A stretch of DNA of 64,000 nt from Macrotrachela quadricornifera. Lineage: Eukaryota > Rotifera > Eurotatoria > Philodinida > Philodinidae. Positions within the stretch are counted from its first letter, which is position 1. Each line of letters opens with the position of its first letter. The position numbers were made by a program, and so were the translations under genes. The stretch spans positions 1,070,739-1,134,738 of the forward strand of contig JAJEKB010021002.1 in assembly GCA_022393335.1 (NCBI GenBank). The letters are read 5' to 3'. A model generated the notes under the pieces. That model was not told where the DNA came from. It saw only the letters and a program-made list of their open reading frames with translations, and did no database searches. Shown piece after piece: positions 46,295-57,838 of this stretch.

Positions 46295-46766
46295 TCTTCT
46301 ATATTATAATGTTGAGTGTGTGTGTGTGTCTGTCACCGGGTCAAAAAAACATCATGTTTCTTTGACCCATAGGTTAAAAAAACATGTGGTCAGATTCATC
46401 CGAGAGGTCAAAAAAACATGGTTTCAGATTGGTCTGAGGGGTCAGAAAAACATGGTTATAGCTTGAAATCTAGAGCAAAAAATAGGCTTGGCTATCTTCT
46501 TCTATATAATAATGTTATGCGCCTCTGTGTGTTACCAGATTATAGTAAGAGGAGTGATGGTAGAGATGGAATCAAAGTAGCCTATGATTTTTTTCAAAGA
46601 AATTTTTTTTATTTGTTACCTTTAAATAAATTGAATATCATGCAATAATCTATGTTTCAGAACAGAGATACAACTCTAAAAGTGTCTTTAAGATTTCTCT
46701 CGCCATCAGAAAAGATTTTCTCTACATAGTGAAAGCGGCCGTGCAGTATGCACGGGTTTCCGCTAG
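46295..46766 (+). mobile_element. Nonautonomous Helitron
   Basis: Starts TCTTCTATATTATAATG just after an A and ends with a hairpin (CCGTGCA-gta-TGCACGG) followed 8 bases later by CTAG and a host T, the A^T insertion and 3' hairpin-CTRR structure of Helitrons. A second start-like sequence (TCTTCTTCTATATAATAATG) at about 46495 suggests a nested or rearranged copy. Inside, GGTCAAAAAAACATG recurs several times. Confidence 0.65.
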
Positions 46767-46769
46767 TTT

Positions 46770-47700
46770 TCATATATTTAACCCTAGTACGACCGAGCTT
46801 ATTTAGGCTTTTTTTGCAAATATTCCTCTAATTCAGGTTATGAGATTTAAGATCTGATTTCATAGAGATCATTTCAAAACAATAATATTTTTTTATTTCT
46901 ATGAAGAATTAAAACTACATTTCGCACTTCGTCAATTTTAAAAATTCTCAGACTACTAGTGTGGGTCAAAAATGACCCAGGTTGGGAGTACGAGGGTTAA
47001 CGGACACATTATTCATCGAGCATGACTAACCTCATACTTCTTCAATACCAATCGTTGTTCAATAACAAACCATTCAAATTTCCATCTGATGGCTGGTACT
47101 CATCTCATACAGAATCATCTCATGCAAGTCGTACTTGCTTATAAAACATACCTAGTGACATAAAGGTGAAGTAAGCCTGCCTAAACATTTTACTTAATCA
47201 CATTATTCTCTCACAGCGTTCTTATCTTCTAACTGATATCCTGTTGTCGCCCTTTCAACCACACTTGACACAATATTCAATCACGAAACGATGCGGGATG
47301 ACGACCCTTTAGCAAGCTCGCAATCTGAATATTGGCTAGCTCCACTCATTCCACATTAAAGGACATCTATCGCTTCGAAAACAACTTTTTATATGACTGT
47401 TTCTCGATGATAAATAGATTCTAACACTCTATCTATGATTTTCGCAACCATTTGGATGACTATTGCAGAGTTATAAGCCAACTGACGAGTCCCTTGAGCA
47501 AGGACGAAATCTGGATCTTGACATGTTGTACTCACCTTCACTCTCACACCCTTGTAGAGCTTTTCATGCTGCATCTTTTGATATATTTTGTTTATTTAGT
47601 CGAAAGCAATAAATGAGAAAAATAGAGGATGCAAAAAGCGGCCATTCATTATACCCCGCCTGATACACATGTTCAGTTTATCGTTTGTGCTGATCAATTA
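46770..47700. other. No gene recognised
   Basis: Mixed repeat-derived sequence downstream of the MYND gene. The 61-codon minus ORF at 47389-47574 is unsupported. Confidence 0.35.
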
Positions 47701-47710
47701 CTTGGATAAA

Positions 47711-48547
47711 TTAAAAAGCGAAAGAAAAAGGTTGAGCAGGCTTTTTCGACGTAACAGTTGTTGTCGTAAAATCAAGTTCGTGTAACATTTGTAAATATTT
47801 CATTGATGAACAAAGTTTTTTGTGACTATCTTTCCAATGTTGAGTTTGACAAAGTTCATTGCAATATAATGCTATTCGACATTTCGAACATTTCTTCAAT
47901 GAGAGAGTCACCGGTATTGATTTTGAAGATGGATCAGACGAAACACGATGTTCATTTTCTTTCGAAGATAAATTTTGAACTGAATCTGATGGTTTTGCTC
48001 CACATTGAAAGCAAGCTTGAGGGCCCATCATCGATCCAAAAGTTTTGATGAGTGTTTGCATAGGACATTTGAAAATAACGACCAAATCACCATCTTCTTG
48101 TCGAATTCCAGTAGTTCCTTCGAGAAAATCATGTTTTTCAGGATACATTATCAAAATTGTATGACCTTTCACTGCATCATTGAATGAGAAAGTAAGCGGA
48201 GTGTTACTTTCTTCGAGATAAAAATGAACTTTAACTTTTTCGTCAAATCGAGTACGTATCACTAGAACGGGACGAGTCATGCAATAAACTTCTTCGATCT
48301 CTCCCATTAAACACCAACGACGAATTTGCTTGATACTACCTTTAATAAGACGCCAGTAAGGTTCACATGGTTCGTCTTCATGACAGATAGCATCAAAAGA
48401 TGGACAGTCAACATGATTGTCCAACTTGTTTATATTAGGACAGTAATCAGGTGCAGGTTGTTGATCATCAGATTTGATGCTGACACTTTCATCACCAAAG
48501 CCACATGAACATGGTTTAATTGAAGCATTACTTGTCCACCCAAACAT
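47711..48547 (-). CDS. MYND-type zinc-finger protein
   Basis: 278 codons from the ATG at 48547 (MFGWTSNASIKPCSCGFGDE). An upstream in-frame ATG at 48592 is possible, but an acceptor-like TTAAG directly before 48547 suggests the coding part starts there, after a 5'UTR intron. The middle part has no recognised domain. The C-terminal part has a MYND-like zinc finger: CFQCGAKPSD, then KCSKCRIALYCNELCQTQHW and HKKLC, with the Cys/His order of MYND domains. The first CxxC pair is separated from the rest by a 30-residue Ser-rich insert, longer than usual. MYND fingers mediate protein-protein contact. Probably cytosolic or nuclear. Confidence 0.8.
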   Translation of the reverse strand: MFGWTSNASIKPCSCGFGDESVSIKSDDQQPAPDYCPNINKLDNHVDCPSFDAICHEDEPCEPYWRLIKGSIKQIRRWCLMGEIEEVYCMTRPVLVIRTRFDEKVKVHFYLEESNTPLTFSFNDAVKGHTILIMYPEKHDFLEGTTGIRQEDGDLVVIFKCPMQTLIKTFGSMMGPQACFQCGAKPSDSVQNLSSKENEHRVSSDPSSKSIPVTLSLKKCSKCRIALYCNELCQTQHWKDSHKKLCSSMKYLQMLHELDFTTTTVTSKKPAQPFSFAF

Positions 48548-48949
48548 CTTAATTTGAGTTAAAATTAACTGAAGGAAATGAATATTTATCAAGTTATTTC
48601 AACTAAAAGACAAAGTAGTTATACATACCGTTGTGAATCTTTTCAAAGCGTTTGAAAGAGTGGTAATGAAAAAAGATTTGAAAATATCTTATTATATACA
48701 TGTATGTTTGTGTGGCACTGGGTTTTTTCCCACACCTTTTGTTGACATAATAATTGTCATGGCTGTTCTGTAAGACTTCTCGTAACAAAAAAACACCTTA
48801 GATAAAAATCTAAAACATATACGTATGGATGTGAGAATATCAGTATTTGTTTTATTATTTATCCTGACTCATTAACATTTGACATCCAGATGATAGAAGA
48901 AAGATATTATTGTCAGCATCTAAAGATGTCGCTGTTAGACGCTAACTAA
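48548..48949. other. 5' flank of MYND gene
   Basis: AT-rich; likely 5'UTR and promoter of the minus-strand MYND gene. No other feature recognised. Confidence 0.35.
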
Positions 48950-49106
48950 CCCAGGACATTCAATCCGACCTGTAGATCTGATCGTTTTCGATCGGATCCG
49001 CGTCGGATTCCATCGGAATCCGATATCTTTCATGAAAAACCGACCGGATCCAACATGGTTTTTGTCGGATTCCCATCAGCCGGATTCCGGCCCGGATTTC
49101 GTCGGA
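48950..49106. mobile_element. Palindromic GGATCCGAC-type MITE, copy 3 (runs into gap)
   Basis: Begins CCCAGGACATTCAATCCGAC, as does copy 1 at 21361, and is nearly identical to it up to the gap (CGGATTTCGTCGGA). The assembly probably failed here because of the palindrome. Confidence 0.8.
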
Positions 49107-49506
49107 NNNNNNNNNNNNNNNNNNNNNNNNNNNNNNNNNNNNNNNNNNNNNNNNNNNNNNNNNNNNNNNNNNNNNNNNNNNNNNNNNNNNNNNNNNNNNN
49201 NNNNNNNNNNNNNNNNNNNNNNNNNNNNNNNNNNNNNNNNNNNNNNNNNNNNNNNNNNNNNNNNNNNNNNNNNNNNNNNNNNNNNNNNNNNNNNNNNNNN
49301 NNNNNNNNNNNNNNNNNNNNNNNNNNNNNNNNNNNNNNNNNNNNNNNNNNNNNNNNNNNNNNNNNNNNNNNNNNNNNNNNNNNNNNNNNNNNNNNNNNNN
49401 NNNNNNNNNNNNNNNNNNNNNNNNNNNNNNNNNNNNNNNNNNNNNNNNNNNNNNNNNNNNNNNNNNNNNNNNNNNNNNNNNNNNNNNNNNNNNNNNNNNN
49501 NNNNNN
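49107..49506. other. Assembly gap (400 N)
   Basis: A run of 400 Ns. It starts in the centre of the palindromic MITE, so the missing sequence includes its second half and an unknown amount of flanking DNA. Confidence 0.98.
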
Positions 49507-50471
49507 TTTTTCTTTCATATAAAAAATATGACTTTTTTAACGTTTTTTAAGATTTTTCAAATAGTTTTTTGAATTTTTTATCACGAAAAAATGATTCAGA
49601 AAATTTTGTCATATATACAGTTTTGTAGAGCTCGACGAGCTCTATCGAACCATGTAAAAATATCCAAGAAAAACACTTGACTTCAGTTTTGAATTACTGG
49701 CACCTTACTTTTCCACTGCAGAAAAAGCATAAAATTTCTTCAAGTTTCTAAAGTTCAATATTAAAAAGTTTTCATAACCCTTACTATTTAGTATCAATAA
49801 ACCCCATTTTTTACGGGCTTTCATTTGGTATAGAATTCATTATTTACTTTATGTGAAATTATAGTGGTACCCCCTATAAAAGTATTTTTTCCAACCCTGT
49901 AGAATCACTTGTATGAATAATTTACTAGATAATATTCATAGAATGAATAGAATAGATTCAATTGTAACAAGTGTTAATTGCTTTTGCTGGTTAGATTTTA
50001 TTTGACTAAATTGAATAATCAAACATTATATGGTGCGACATAGATTTTATCAAAAGTTGTGTTACTACCATTAAATAAAAATCTAAACATTTCGAGATAT
50101 TTTATATTTTATTCTATCAAATATTGATGATAGTTTGCCATGATTATTTATATTAAATTGAATCTTTGAACAACATAAGTTTATCAAGACAGATGTGAAG
50201 CTAAACCTTGTTTTGTATATTCATTAAAGTTGTAGACAAAAACGAAGTTATAGTTCGCAAATATTATATTGAAAATTCTCTAAATCCTTTTATTAATGAA
50301 ATATGGAAACAAACATAGACATCACGTGAAAAATATACATAATTGTTTCAAGACGATTGTTAACTTCATACTCATCTAATATTATTAATTATTTTATAGA
50401 AGAAAAAATCAATATAATGTCACAGGAATCATTTTTGACATACTTTAGATTTGATTAAATATAATATTGAT
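49507..50471. other. No gene recognised
   Basis: AT-rich sequence downstream of the oxidoreductase pseudogene. It contains a short palindrome GAGCTCGACGAGCTC near 49627. Otherwise nothing recognised. Confidence 0.35.
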
Positions 50472-52188
50472 TTAATCATTATTTAATATTTTTGGACAAT
50501 TGAGATCTTGTGACCAATCATCACTCCCTACACAATTCTTACAAATGAATAATTCATTTGGATCTACTAAATTTTTTATCGATTCAAGTCGATTTTAAAT
50601 CGTTTGTGTACCAAAGTATTTCTGTTGCCAATTGGGTTCATTTGGATCAGCTTCATTCATATAACAACCCGATTGATTCCCACCTGCAATTATTTGCAAA
50701 ATATTAACTTGATTTGTGACATATTTAGCAATATCTTGTTCATTTTCTGAAGTCATATAAATCCATCCAATAGCATAGATCATATGGACAAGAGATGTAC
50801 GCCATAATGGATTAGCACTATTATTATTATTCATATCAGATACATGTCCACCATCTACAAGATGTCCAAGTAATGATGCTTGATTTTTCCTTTGTTTTCT
50901 GATATGAATAAATGCATGTACAACTTTATTAGGTTCATAACGAACAATTTTTTCAGGTATAAGACGCGAACCGAGTAAAGAATTTGTGCCTGTTGAATTC
51001 GATGGTGCCAATAGATAATTAAACAAAATATTAAATAATGGAAATGGATAAATCAGCTTGAATGTGAAATTGAAATCTGTATAATTCTGATGAAATTCAT
51101 TAAATGTTGAATTGGCTGCTTTCGCATCTCCATTTGGTAGGATAAGTACAATGCCTATGTTTGAATCAAGAAAAGAAAACTAATCAGACCAATTTCTATC
51201 TGCAAGTGTTGGCAAAAAATGAACAAAGTCATTAATAAAATTATCATAACGTATTGCATTTGGTGGAATCATATCCATGATAACAGTTATAATCGGTGGT
51301 GATGGATAAATACGAATAATAGCATTGAGTACAATAGCAAAAGTTCCACCACCTCCACCTCGTAATGCCCAGAATAAGTCACGATTTTGACAAGCCTTCA
51401 CAGTCTGACGTTCTCCATCGGCTGTTACAATATCAGATTCAATAAGATTATCAACAGCCAATCCTTTCCATCGTGACAATGGACTATGACCTCCTCCTCC
51501 TTGCAAATAACCGCCTACAGCATCCACCTATTGCTGTTAAATTAAATTGTTCTAACCATGGATATACTTCGCTCCATTGAACACCTGCACTCAGATGAAT
51601 TACATTTGATAGAATATTCCCACATGTTGTATATTGTTTGATTAATGTCATATTTTTCATATAATATAGCCATAGAAGAAATGAACTCTTTGCGGTTGAT
51701 CGACCCACATAATCATGACCAGTTGTTTTTAATAACTAAACGAAGATTATATTTACTTGCTATTTTAACAGTTGCCTGAACATGTTCAGGTAATGTTGCA
51801 TTAACAGCTAATATAGATACAGATTCTTGATTACAGGATGAATTTTGTGAGTTTGCATAGCACCTACTTGATTACTACGCCAGAATGAATTCGACTAATT
51901 TTTAGTAGCTATATTACATGCATTGACATTTAATGGATTAGAACGACAAATAGAAGCTGATGGAAAAAGTAAAATAAGACGTCCATTAATAGATAGATTG
52001 AATTTTTTCCAAACAGTACTATTTGGCCAACAGGTTGAATTATTTGAAAGACAACGACAATGTCGTTCTTTAAAAAAAAACGTAAGATTATATTAATTCC
52101 CATTTAGTTTTATTCTACCTGCGATGGTTGAATGTCCGTTAAGAACAACAATCACCAAGAAAACATTATAAATTATTTGAATTAACAT
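50472..52188 (-). pseudogene. BBE/FAD-linked (PCMH-type) oxidoreductase pseudogene
   Basis: Minus-strand relic of a secreted FAD-linked oxidase. ATG at 52188 opens a signal peptide (MLIQIIYNVFLVIVVLNG), then an intron to an exon with ERHCRCLSNN and VWKKFNLSINGRLI, typical of fungal/bacterial BBE oxidases. Later parts include HDYVGRST (FAD-binding region), GGYLQGGGGHSPLS, NRDLFWALRGGGGGTF, and the BBE C-terminus NEADPNEPNWQQKYFG, with NLVDPNELF after a stop. Damage: in-frame stops TAG at about 51897, TAG at 51180-51182 and TAA at 50595-50597, and frame changes near 51850, 51730 and 51535. Such enzymes are rare in animals, so horizontal acquisition followed by decay is likely (inference). Confidence 0.85.
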
Positions 52189-53203
52189 GTTCGTAGTTGT
52201 TTTTTTTTCTAATTAATTCGTTGCATATATATATCAAATGAAAAAATATTCATGCGTAATAATTTCTCCATGTACATACATCATTATTTCACTATGTAAT
52301 TTTTTTAGCAAAGATTAATGCATATATTCAATGATTATGAATCAATAATAAAGTAAGGACGATAAGGACAAATATTTCATATGTTAATATTATTATAGGT
52401 GAGAGGTGAAGAACAACGTTTTATTAACCATTCTATAGTTACACACACCACGTGTATAATGACGATTGATCAGCACAATCTTGAGGGTGAGGGTGAGGGT
52501 GAGGGTAGCCTCACCCTCACCCATCCTCAGGTTTCGTTCGCTCTATCAAATGGTATATACTAAGTTGAGGAAAAAGTTCGTGGTCCTTTTCTTAGTGAAG
52601 ACAATTAAAAAAGTGAACGGGAACTTTTTGGTCAACCTAATAATACTATTAGTAGCATGTGTGAAAATTCCGCCTTTTCTCTTACCGTATCCCTTTTCTT
52701 TTTCTTCTATTCTTTTCATTTTTCTGTTTTTTACTTAATCAGTTTATTTACTTCCTTATTACTTTACAAGCATGACCCAATGTTTTTCATAATTAATTAT
52801 AACTGCGGCAAGTTAAGTAACGCATTGCATTAATAATGTAGTTTTTAGCTTAAATATCTCAATTCCTCTGTCTGTTATCGTGTAAGCATTTCCGAGTCTG
52901 ACATTGACTATCATAATAAAAATAAAGCTCGTAAACTTTAGGTTATGACTTTTATTTCAATAGAGACATAAACTGAACGTTCAATAAAGAAAGAGATCCA
53001 GTTTAAAAATGAAATGAGTGTCCCTGGTCGCAGATCATTGAATTGTCTGTATACATTATTCGTTGTAATCGTGCTTCGAATAAGGCCGATTATTCTGTAA
53101 TTGTGTTTGTCTATTTTGTCTCGAATTGATCACTCGATATGTATCAGCAAACTTTCATGAAGTAGCTGCCAGTCTATCAATTGTTATTGGTGTACGAACT
53201 TAC
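52189..53203. other. Intergenic region with G-rich hairpin
   Basis: No gene recognised. It holds the G-rich/C-rich inverted repeat at 52484-52521 and AT-rich flanks. The 90-codon ORF at 52466-52738 overlaps it and has no domain. Confidence 0.4.
52484..52521 (+). repeat. GGGTGA repeat with inverted CCCTCA half (G4-capable hairpin)
   Basis: Four GAGGGT units in a row (a G-quadruplex pattern of four GGG runs) are followed after a short spacer by CCTCACCCTCACCC on the same strand. It can form either a hairpin or a quadruplex. A similar GGGTGAGGGTGAGGG run lies inside the Helitron near 58000. Confidence 0.6.
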
Positions 53204-53944
53204 AAAAACAGTTCGAGTAATTTCTCACGATAGTCAGTAACGGCGTTGTATTGATGATAGACATTTTCGTGGCCACAATTACAATCGTCTCGATCGATTG
53301 AGCCGGAAAAAAGAACACCTTAACTGGAAAAATGGTGCGATCTTTTTGAAGTATGAATCTTCCATTAATTCTTTTTTCAGTTAGTCCCGTTGTGCTTCGT
53401 CTATCGACTCACAATGCGTTACTATCAAACAGGAATTGTTTGATGCTTCAGGACCAAAATAATCGATCAATAATTGAAGTGATGCAATATCTTCTTGATT
53501 AATACCAGCTACTAGCGAAACGCAAAAACATATTGCGTGAAACTTTGTAATATCCATATTAATACAAAATCCAATAGTTTTTAAGATCGCTTCATTATCA
53601 CGAATATCAAGTTCATTATTATTATGTTCAAACAGTCCGGGCGTGTCAATAATGTTGAGTACAATATCATCATTTTCCATATGAAATGCCTGAAAATGAG
53701 GATCTCTTGTGCCTGATTTAAGCGTCATCTCATCAGGTATACTCGTAGGATTAACTAGCAATGATTTAATGGTGGATTTTCCTGCACAAGTTCGTCCAAT
53801 GAGCAAAATATTCTTGTGTTCAACTTTTTTCATTGGATACTTGCCATATTTTTTAAAGTCTCTTTCGAGTTCCTTCTTAATTTTATCACCCATTTGTGGA
53901 TCTTTGATATCAGCATATCTGCTACGAATTGAATCCTGATAATA
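53204..53944 (-). pseudogene. AIG1-like GTPase, pseudogene exon
   Basis: Exon begins at an acceptor (TTTCTAG, 53946-53945) and encodes YYQDSIRSRYADIKDPQMGD, then a GTPase domain: P-loop GRTCAGKST, DTPGLF (G3), and THCES in the place of the G4 motif. It resembles AIG1/GIMAP-type GTPases. A TAA at 53381-53383 follows AQRD, but the same frame goes on with LKKELMEDSYFKKIAPFF, then needs one frame change (near 53325) to continue as SGSIDRDDCNCGHENVYHQY and reach a donor (TT|GTAAGT) at 53203. The upstream and downstream exons were not found. One stop plus one frameshift imply loss of function. Confidence 0.75.
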
Positions 53945-56900
53945 CTAGAAATAATATAAATTATGCAAACGTATGGTAATTGACAGTAACCGCGCGAGCG
54001 GGAGAGTCCAGAGGAGTGTACATCCCCGAAATAATTAGAAATTTTTCGTTTTTATTCAACGACGAGAGCGAATTGAGGGTGAAATTATAAAATGTTTATA
54101 TGTAGCTGTAACTAATGAAAACACTTTTAAGAGAGATATTACCGCAAAATTAAGTCGAGAAGTTTTGGGGACGTTCTGTATTTAAAATGTGATCCATTAC
54201 AGTGCATCATTATAACATGTACCTCAATCGTTTCTATTCTCTTTTCTTTCTTTGCTCTTGATTAAACCTCGCTTCTCTTTCCACTATTGCCCTGATTTTC
54301 ATGTGTGTATATACACACGTGTGTCTTATAAAAAAAAAAAGAAAGAAGAAAATAGGTAATCCATAATAGTTAACGTTTATTGCTCTCTACTAGCGGGAAT
54401 CGATAACAGGATGTAATACAATATTCAATCAGAAAAAGTTTTTTTTTCTATCATTATGATCAGTATGCTAGTAAATGTTCATAATCTTCATCTATTGAAA
54501 ACTGATTATTTTATGGTTAATTGAATACTTTCAATATGAAGAATAACCAGTTTATTATTCGAAATAGACTCACAATAATTATTGATGGTGGTAGATCAGT
54601 CATCCCAAATGCTTGTTTTCTTTGTTGAATCTATATAGGTTTTCTTTCTAAATACAATTGATCAGTATGAATTGTGACAAATAGTATGCGACCTGAAAAA
54701 ACAATTAAGATAGAGAAAAGAGGTTGTTTCACGTCTTACTTTTAAATCTTGCTGATTGACACTTGGTGAAACGAATGAATGATTGTGAATATGGACACTC
54801 ATATTTATACTGCTTATACTGTGGAAAAAATGTTCTGCTTTCACCATAAGATTGTTTATTCCTTTTAAATTTTGGTAATTCCTACTGACTCAAGGTGGGA
54901 GAAAAGTGACATCAGATGTTTCTTACCAACGATTCAATAACACAGAAAAGAAAATTGGTAATTTCTTTTCAGTAACAAGATTAACTCGGCTTCATTTCAT
55001 AGAATAATTTTAATTTCGAATCCGTAGAACTTTCATTTTAAATCAGAAGAAAAGAAAAAGTCGATTCACTCATTCTTCCAACTTGATTCAGGGGTGATAC
55101 TTGATCTTTACTATACTCTGAAAAAGTAAAGTAAAGTAATATAACCAAATTCATTTTAATATTGATTTATCAGCCCATTATCATGCATTGATAGAGTTAC
55201 AACTAGAAATGGCACTTTAATTTTACTTAACCAGGAGATAAATGAGTTAAAATTTACTTTTGTAAAATAAATAGCCAAATCTATTTTGAATTTGATGCCA
55301 TCATATAATTATTGATTCTGCTGACTGAATATAGAAAATAAACTAGTATAGATTGCACATACTCTTGGGTCCTTTATTACTGTATACCGGAGGTATCATA
55401 AATCGTCAAATATTATATATTGTGGTACTCTTGGAGCCCCAAATAATTTTTATTGATCAAAATGATCATTCAAGAAAAAAAAATTCCTTATTAGCGTCCA
55501 CAGATGTCACTTAGTGACGCTAGCTATGTTGTCTCTTTAATTCTTTGATGTTTCTTTTCTTCCTTTGAACTCTGGTTATTCATTGATTATTTTTTTTTCT
55601 TGGACATATAGTCCCTCTTGTTCGTTTCATATTCTCTCTTTTGTTTTTCTTGATTCTGATCTTTCTTTGTTATTGATTTTTTTCTTTTGTTTATTTTATT
55701 TTTTTACCAAAATAAAACAGTTCATCTCATCATCTGAACATCATTCTAGTCATTATTTATATATCACAAAATATATCTTAGGTAGGACCTATCATTTCTT
55801 TATGTGAACTACTAGTACAGGCATCATTTGTATATTTTTTCCCGTTATGGCCTACGTGTCTTTCATGTAGGATATAGTCTATCACATTTCATCGGCATTG
55901 AGTGCCTCACAGTATGATGCATGAAAATGATCGAAAAATTTGCTCAGCATTGTGTATCAAAACAACAATTCTTTATCGTTTGAATGAACGATCAACGTAA
56001 GAAATGACAAAGTGCTTCATCCAGTTGAGTCAACTGATATTTCGTTTGTTTTCAGAATATGAGGAGGAACAATAATAATTATTTGACAGACATTGTTCAT
56101 CAACTTTCACAGACCCGTTAGAAAAGTGAGAGAGAATTGACTCCTTTCAGTCTTTATCACGTTGAGATCTATAACGCTAGTTTACTCTAACAATGAATTG
56201 CACCGATCAAAACGTTTCGTCCAATGACATTTACGAGAAATTACATTCGTATTTTTGTCAATGTCTCGACGATATTAAATAGTCCGGGCAAGTGAGGCAT
56301 ATCAGAGTTTGATCGGAGTTTTAAGATTTCTCACATTTTTCAGTGGTCGAATATCATTGAATCCGGATAATTTCAATGGAATCTCGTCAGACAGATACCG
56401 AAAACACAGTATCAGGATTCCAATGGTCGGATTCGATCGAAATTTAGAATCATTTCGACATGTTCCAGTAAACAGATATGTCTGATCGAATTCTAAAACT
56501 GAGAATTCGTCAGACTCTATGAGATCCTGCGAAATAAATCGGCTTTTTCGGTAGGATTCGGCAGTCAGATTATTTGACCAAGATATCCATGTCTCTGAAT
56601 GGCTTTTGCTTGGTTGGAATAGGCCAGTTTCTTCATGGCGCGGTGAGTTTTTTGCCGTGGAAGTTCAGCAACCATTCTGGGGATAGACTCTACTATGTTT
56701 TCGATGTATTCCGACTGGAATTCGGTTGCTAAGGCATAAAAGAGCCTGCTGAAACGATATCCAAATACAACAGAATCAAGCAACTTTTTGGCAGTTTCAG
56801 CACTAGGAGTGTTCGATCCAGATTTCTAGAAACATTAGCTTTCCGACAGTTTTCGCTGTAATTCTCTAAGAAACGGGTTGGAGAGTCTGAGAAAACCACC

Positions 56901-57060
56901 CTATTCGATCAGTTTCGGTCGTTCTTGGATCTTAGCATCATCGTCCTGGATAGTTTTTACTGGATAGTTTTTGCTAAACAAAATACTTCAAGAATACAAC
57001 TATGCATAAGACAATCAGTAAGAATATTTTTTTCTATTTATGAAAAAACATGAAAAATTA
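53945..57060. other. Gene-poor region with old repeats
   Basis: No gene recognised in about 3 kb. 54300-54345 has a TG/TA microsatellite. 56330-56570 is rich in GGATTCGATCG/GTCGGA words and looks like a diverged relative of the GGATCCGAC palindromic MITE. The minus ORF at 56565-56783 lies in that repeat. Confidence 0.4.
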
Positions 57061-57066
57061 GTCAGT

Positions 57067-57663
57067 TTATTTAGGTAAAACAGTTGTTGGTTTTGGTATA
57101 CAATAATGTATACTATGATGAGATTTAGTCAGATTTAATATATAATTTTCACGAATACCGTATCCCCCATGTTTAACATATGTATAATTATTTTCAATTC
57201 TACCAGATAAAATACCGCAATTTATTAAAGATCTAATAGCAGTTATTACTGATCTTGACAGTGGAGTAGTAGTATAATCACCAATAACACCGATTCCTTA
57301 AAAATAAATAGTTAAAATATTCCTTTCTGTGAATTTTCAAAACATATATACCAATTGCTTTGTCATTATAACCATAGCAATGTCTACCGGTATAGTTCCA
57401 TCCTCTACCTTCATATATGCGACCATCACCACCTACTAAAAAATTATAGCCAATATCATCCCATCCATTTGTAATCATATGAAATCTTTGCCAGTGTTGT
57501 ATTATTGATATACAAGAATTTCGATTTTCACACTCGTTACCGGCTGTATGAAGCATAGCAACGTATGAAACAGGTGTTGACAAAATAGTATAATTGCTTT
57601 TTGGCCCATCAGCATTCCAAACAGATCGATTTAAAATTTTTGGACACCTACTTTCAAACCAAT
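57067..57663 (-). CDS. Peptidoglycan recognition protein (PGRP), 5' end missing
   Basis: Two exons, 57663-57352 and 57296-57067, phase 1 junction. The PGRP/amidase-2 domain: SRCPKILNRSVWNADGP, VAMLHTAGNECENRNSC (first Zn-ligand His), WDDIGYNFLVGGDGRIYEGR (Tyr and the family GDGRIYEGRGW block), GYNDKAIGIG, then LINCGILSG and YVKHGGYG. PGRPs bind bacterial peptidoglycan; catalytic ones are Zn amidases. The second His may be in YVKHGG, but the usual TECPG segment with the Zn Cys is replaced (RENYILN), so it is probably a non-catalytic recognition protein. The first exon in the window starts at an acceptor, so a signal-peptide exon should lie upstream, where a Helitron (57839-58890) now sits. C-terminus ends KPTTVLPK-stop. 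Confidence 0.85.
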
Positions 57664-57838
57664 CTGAAAAAAACAATATTTTCCCAATCTGGCATATTCT
57701 CCTAGCTACTATATGTTAAATATTTCATTTTTTCAATTATTCCTCTGATTGATATCACAAATACAAGACTAATTATGTAATTTATGCTGAGAGTTTCAGT
57801 TCTACAGAATGAAAACTTATTGCCAAGAAAACTACAAA

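Noticed and set aside
49030..49550. Long ORFs across the gap on both strands
   Set aside because: They are mostly undetermined bases; the real part is the palindromic MITE.
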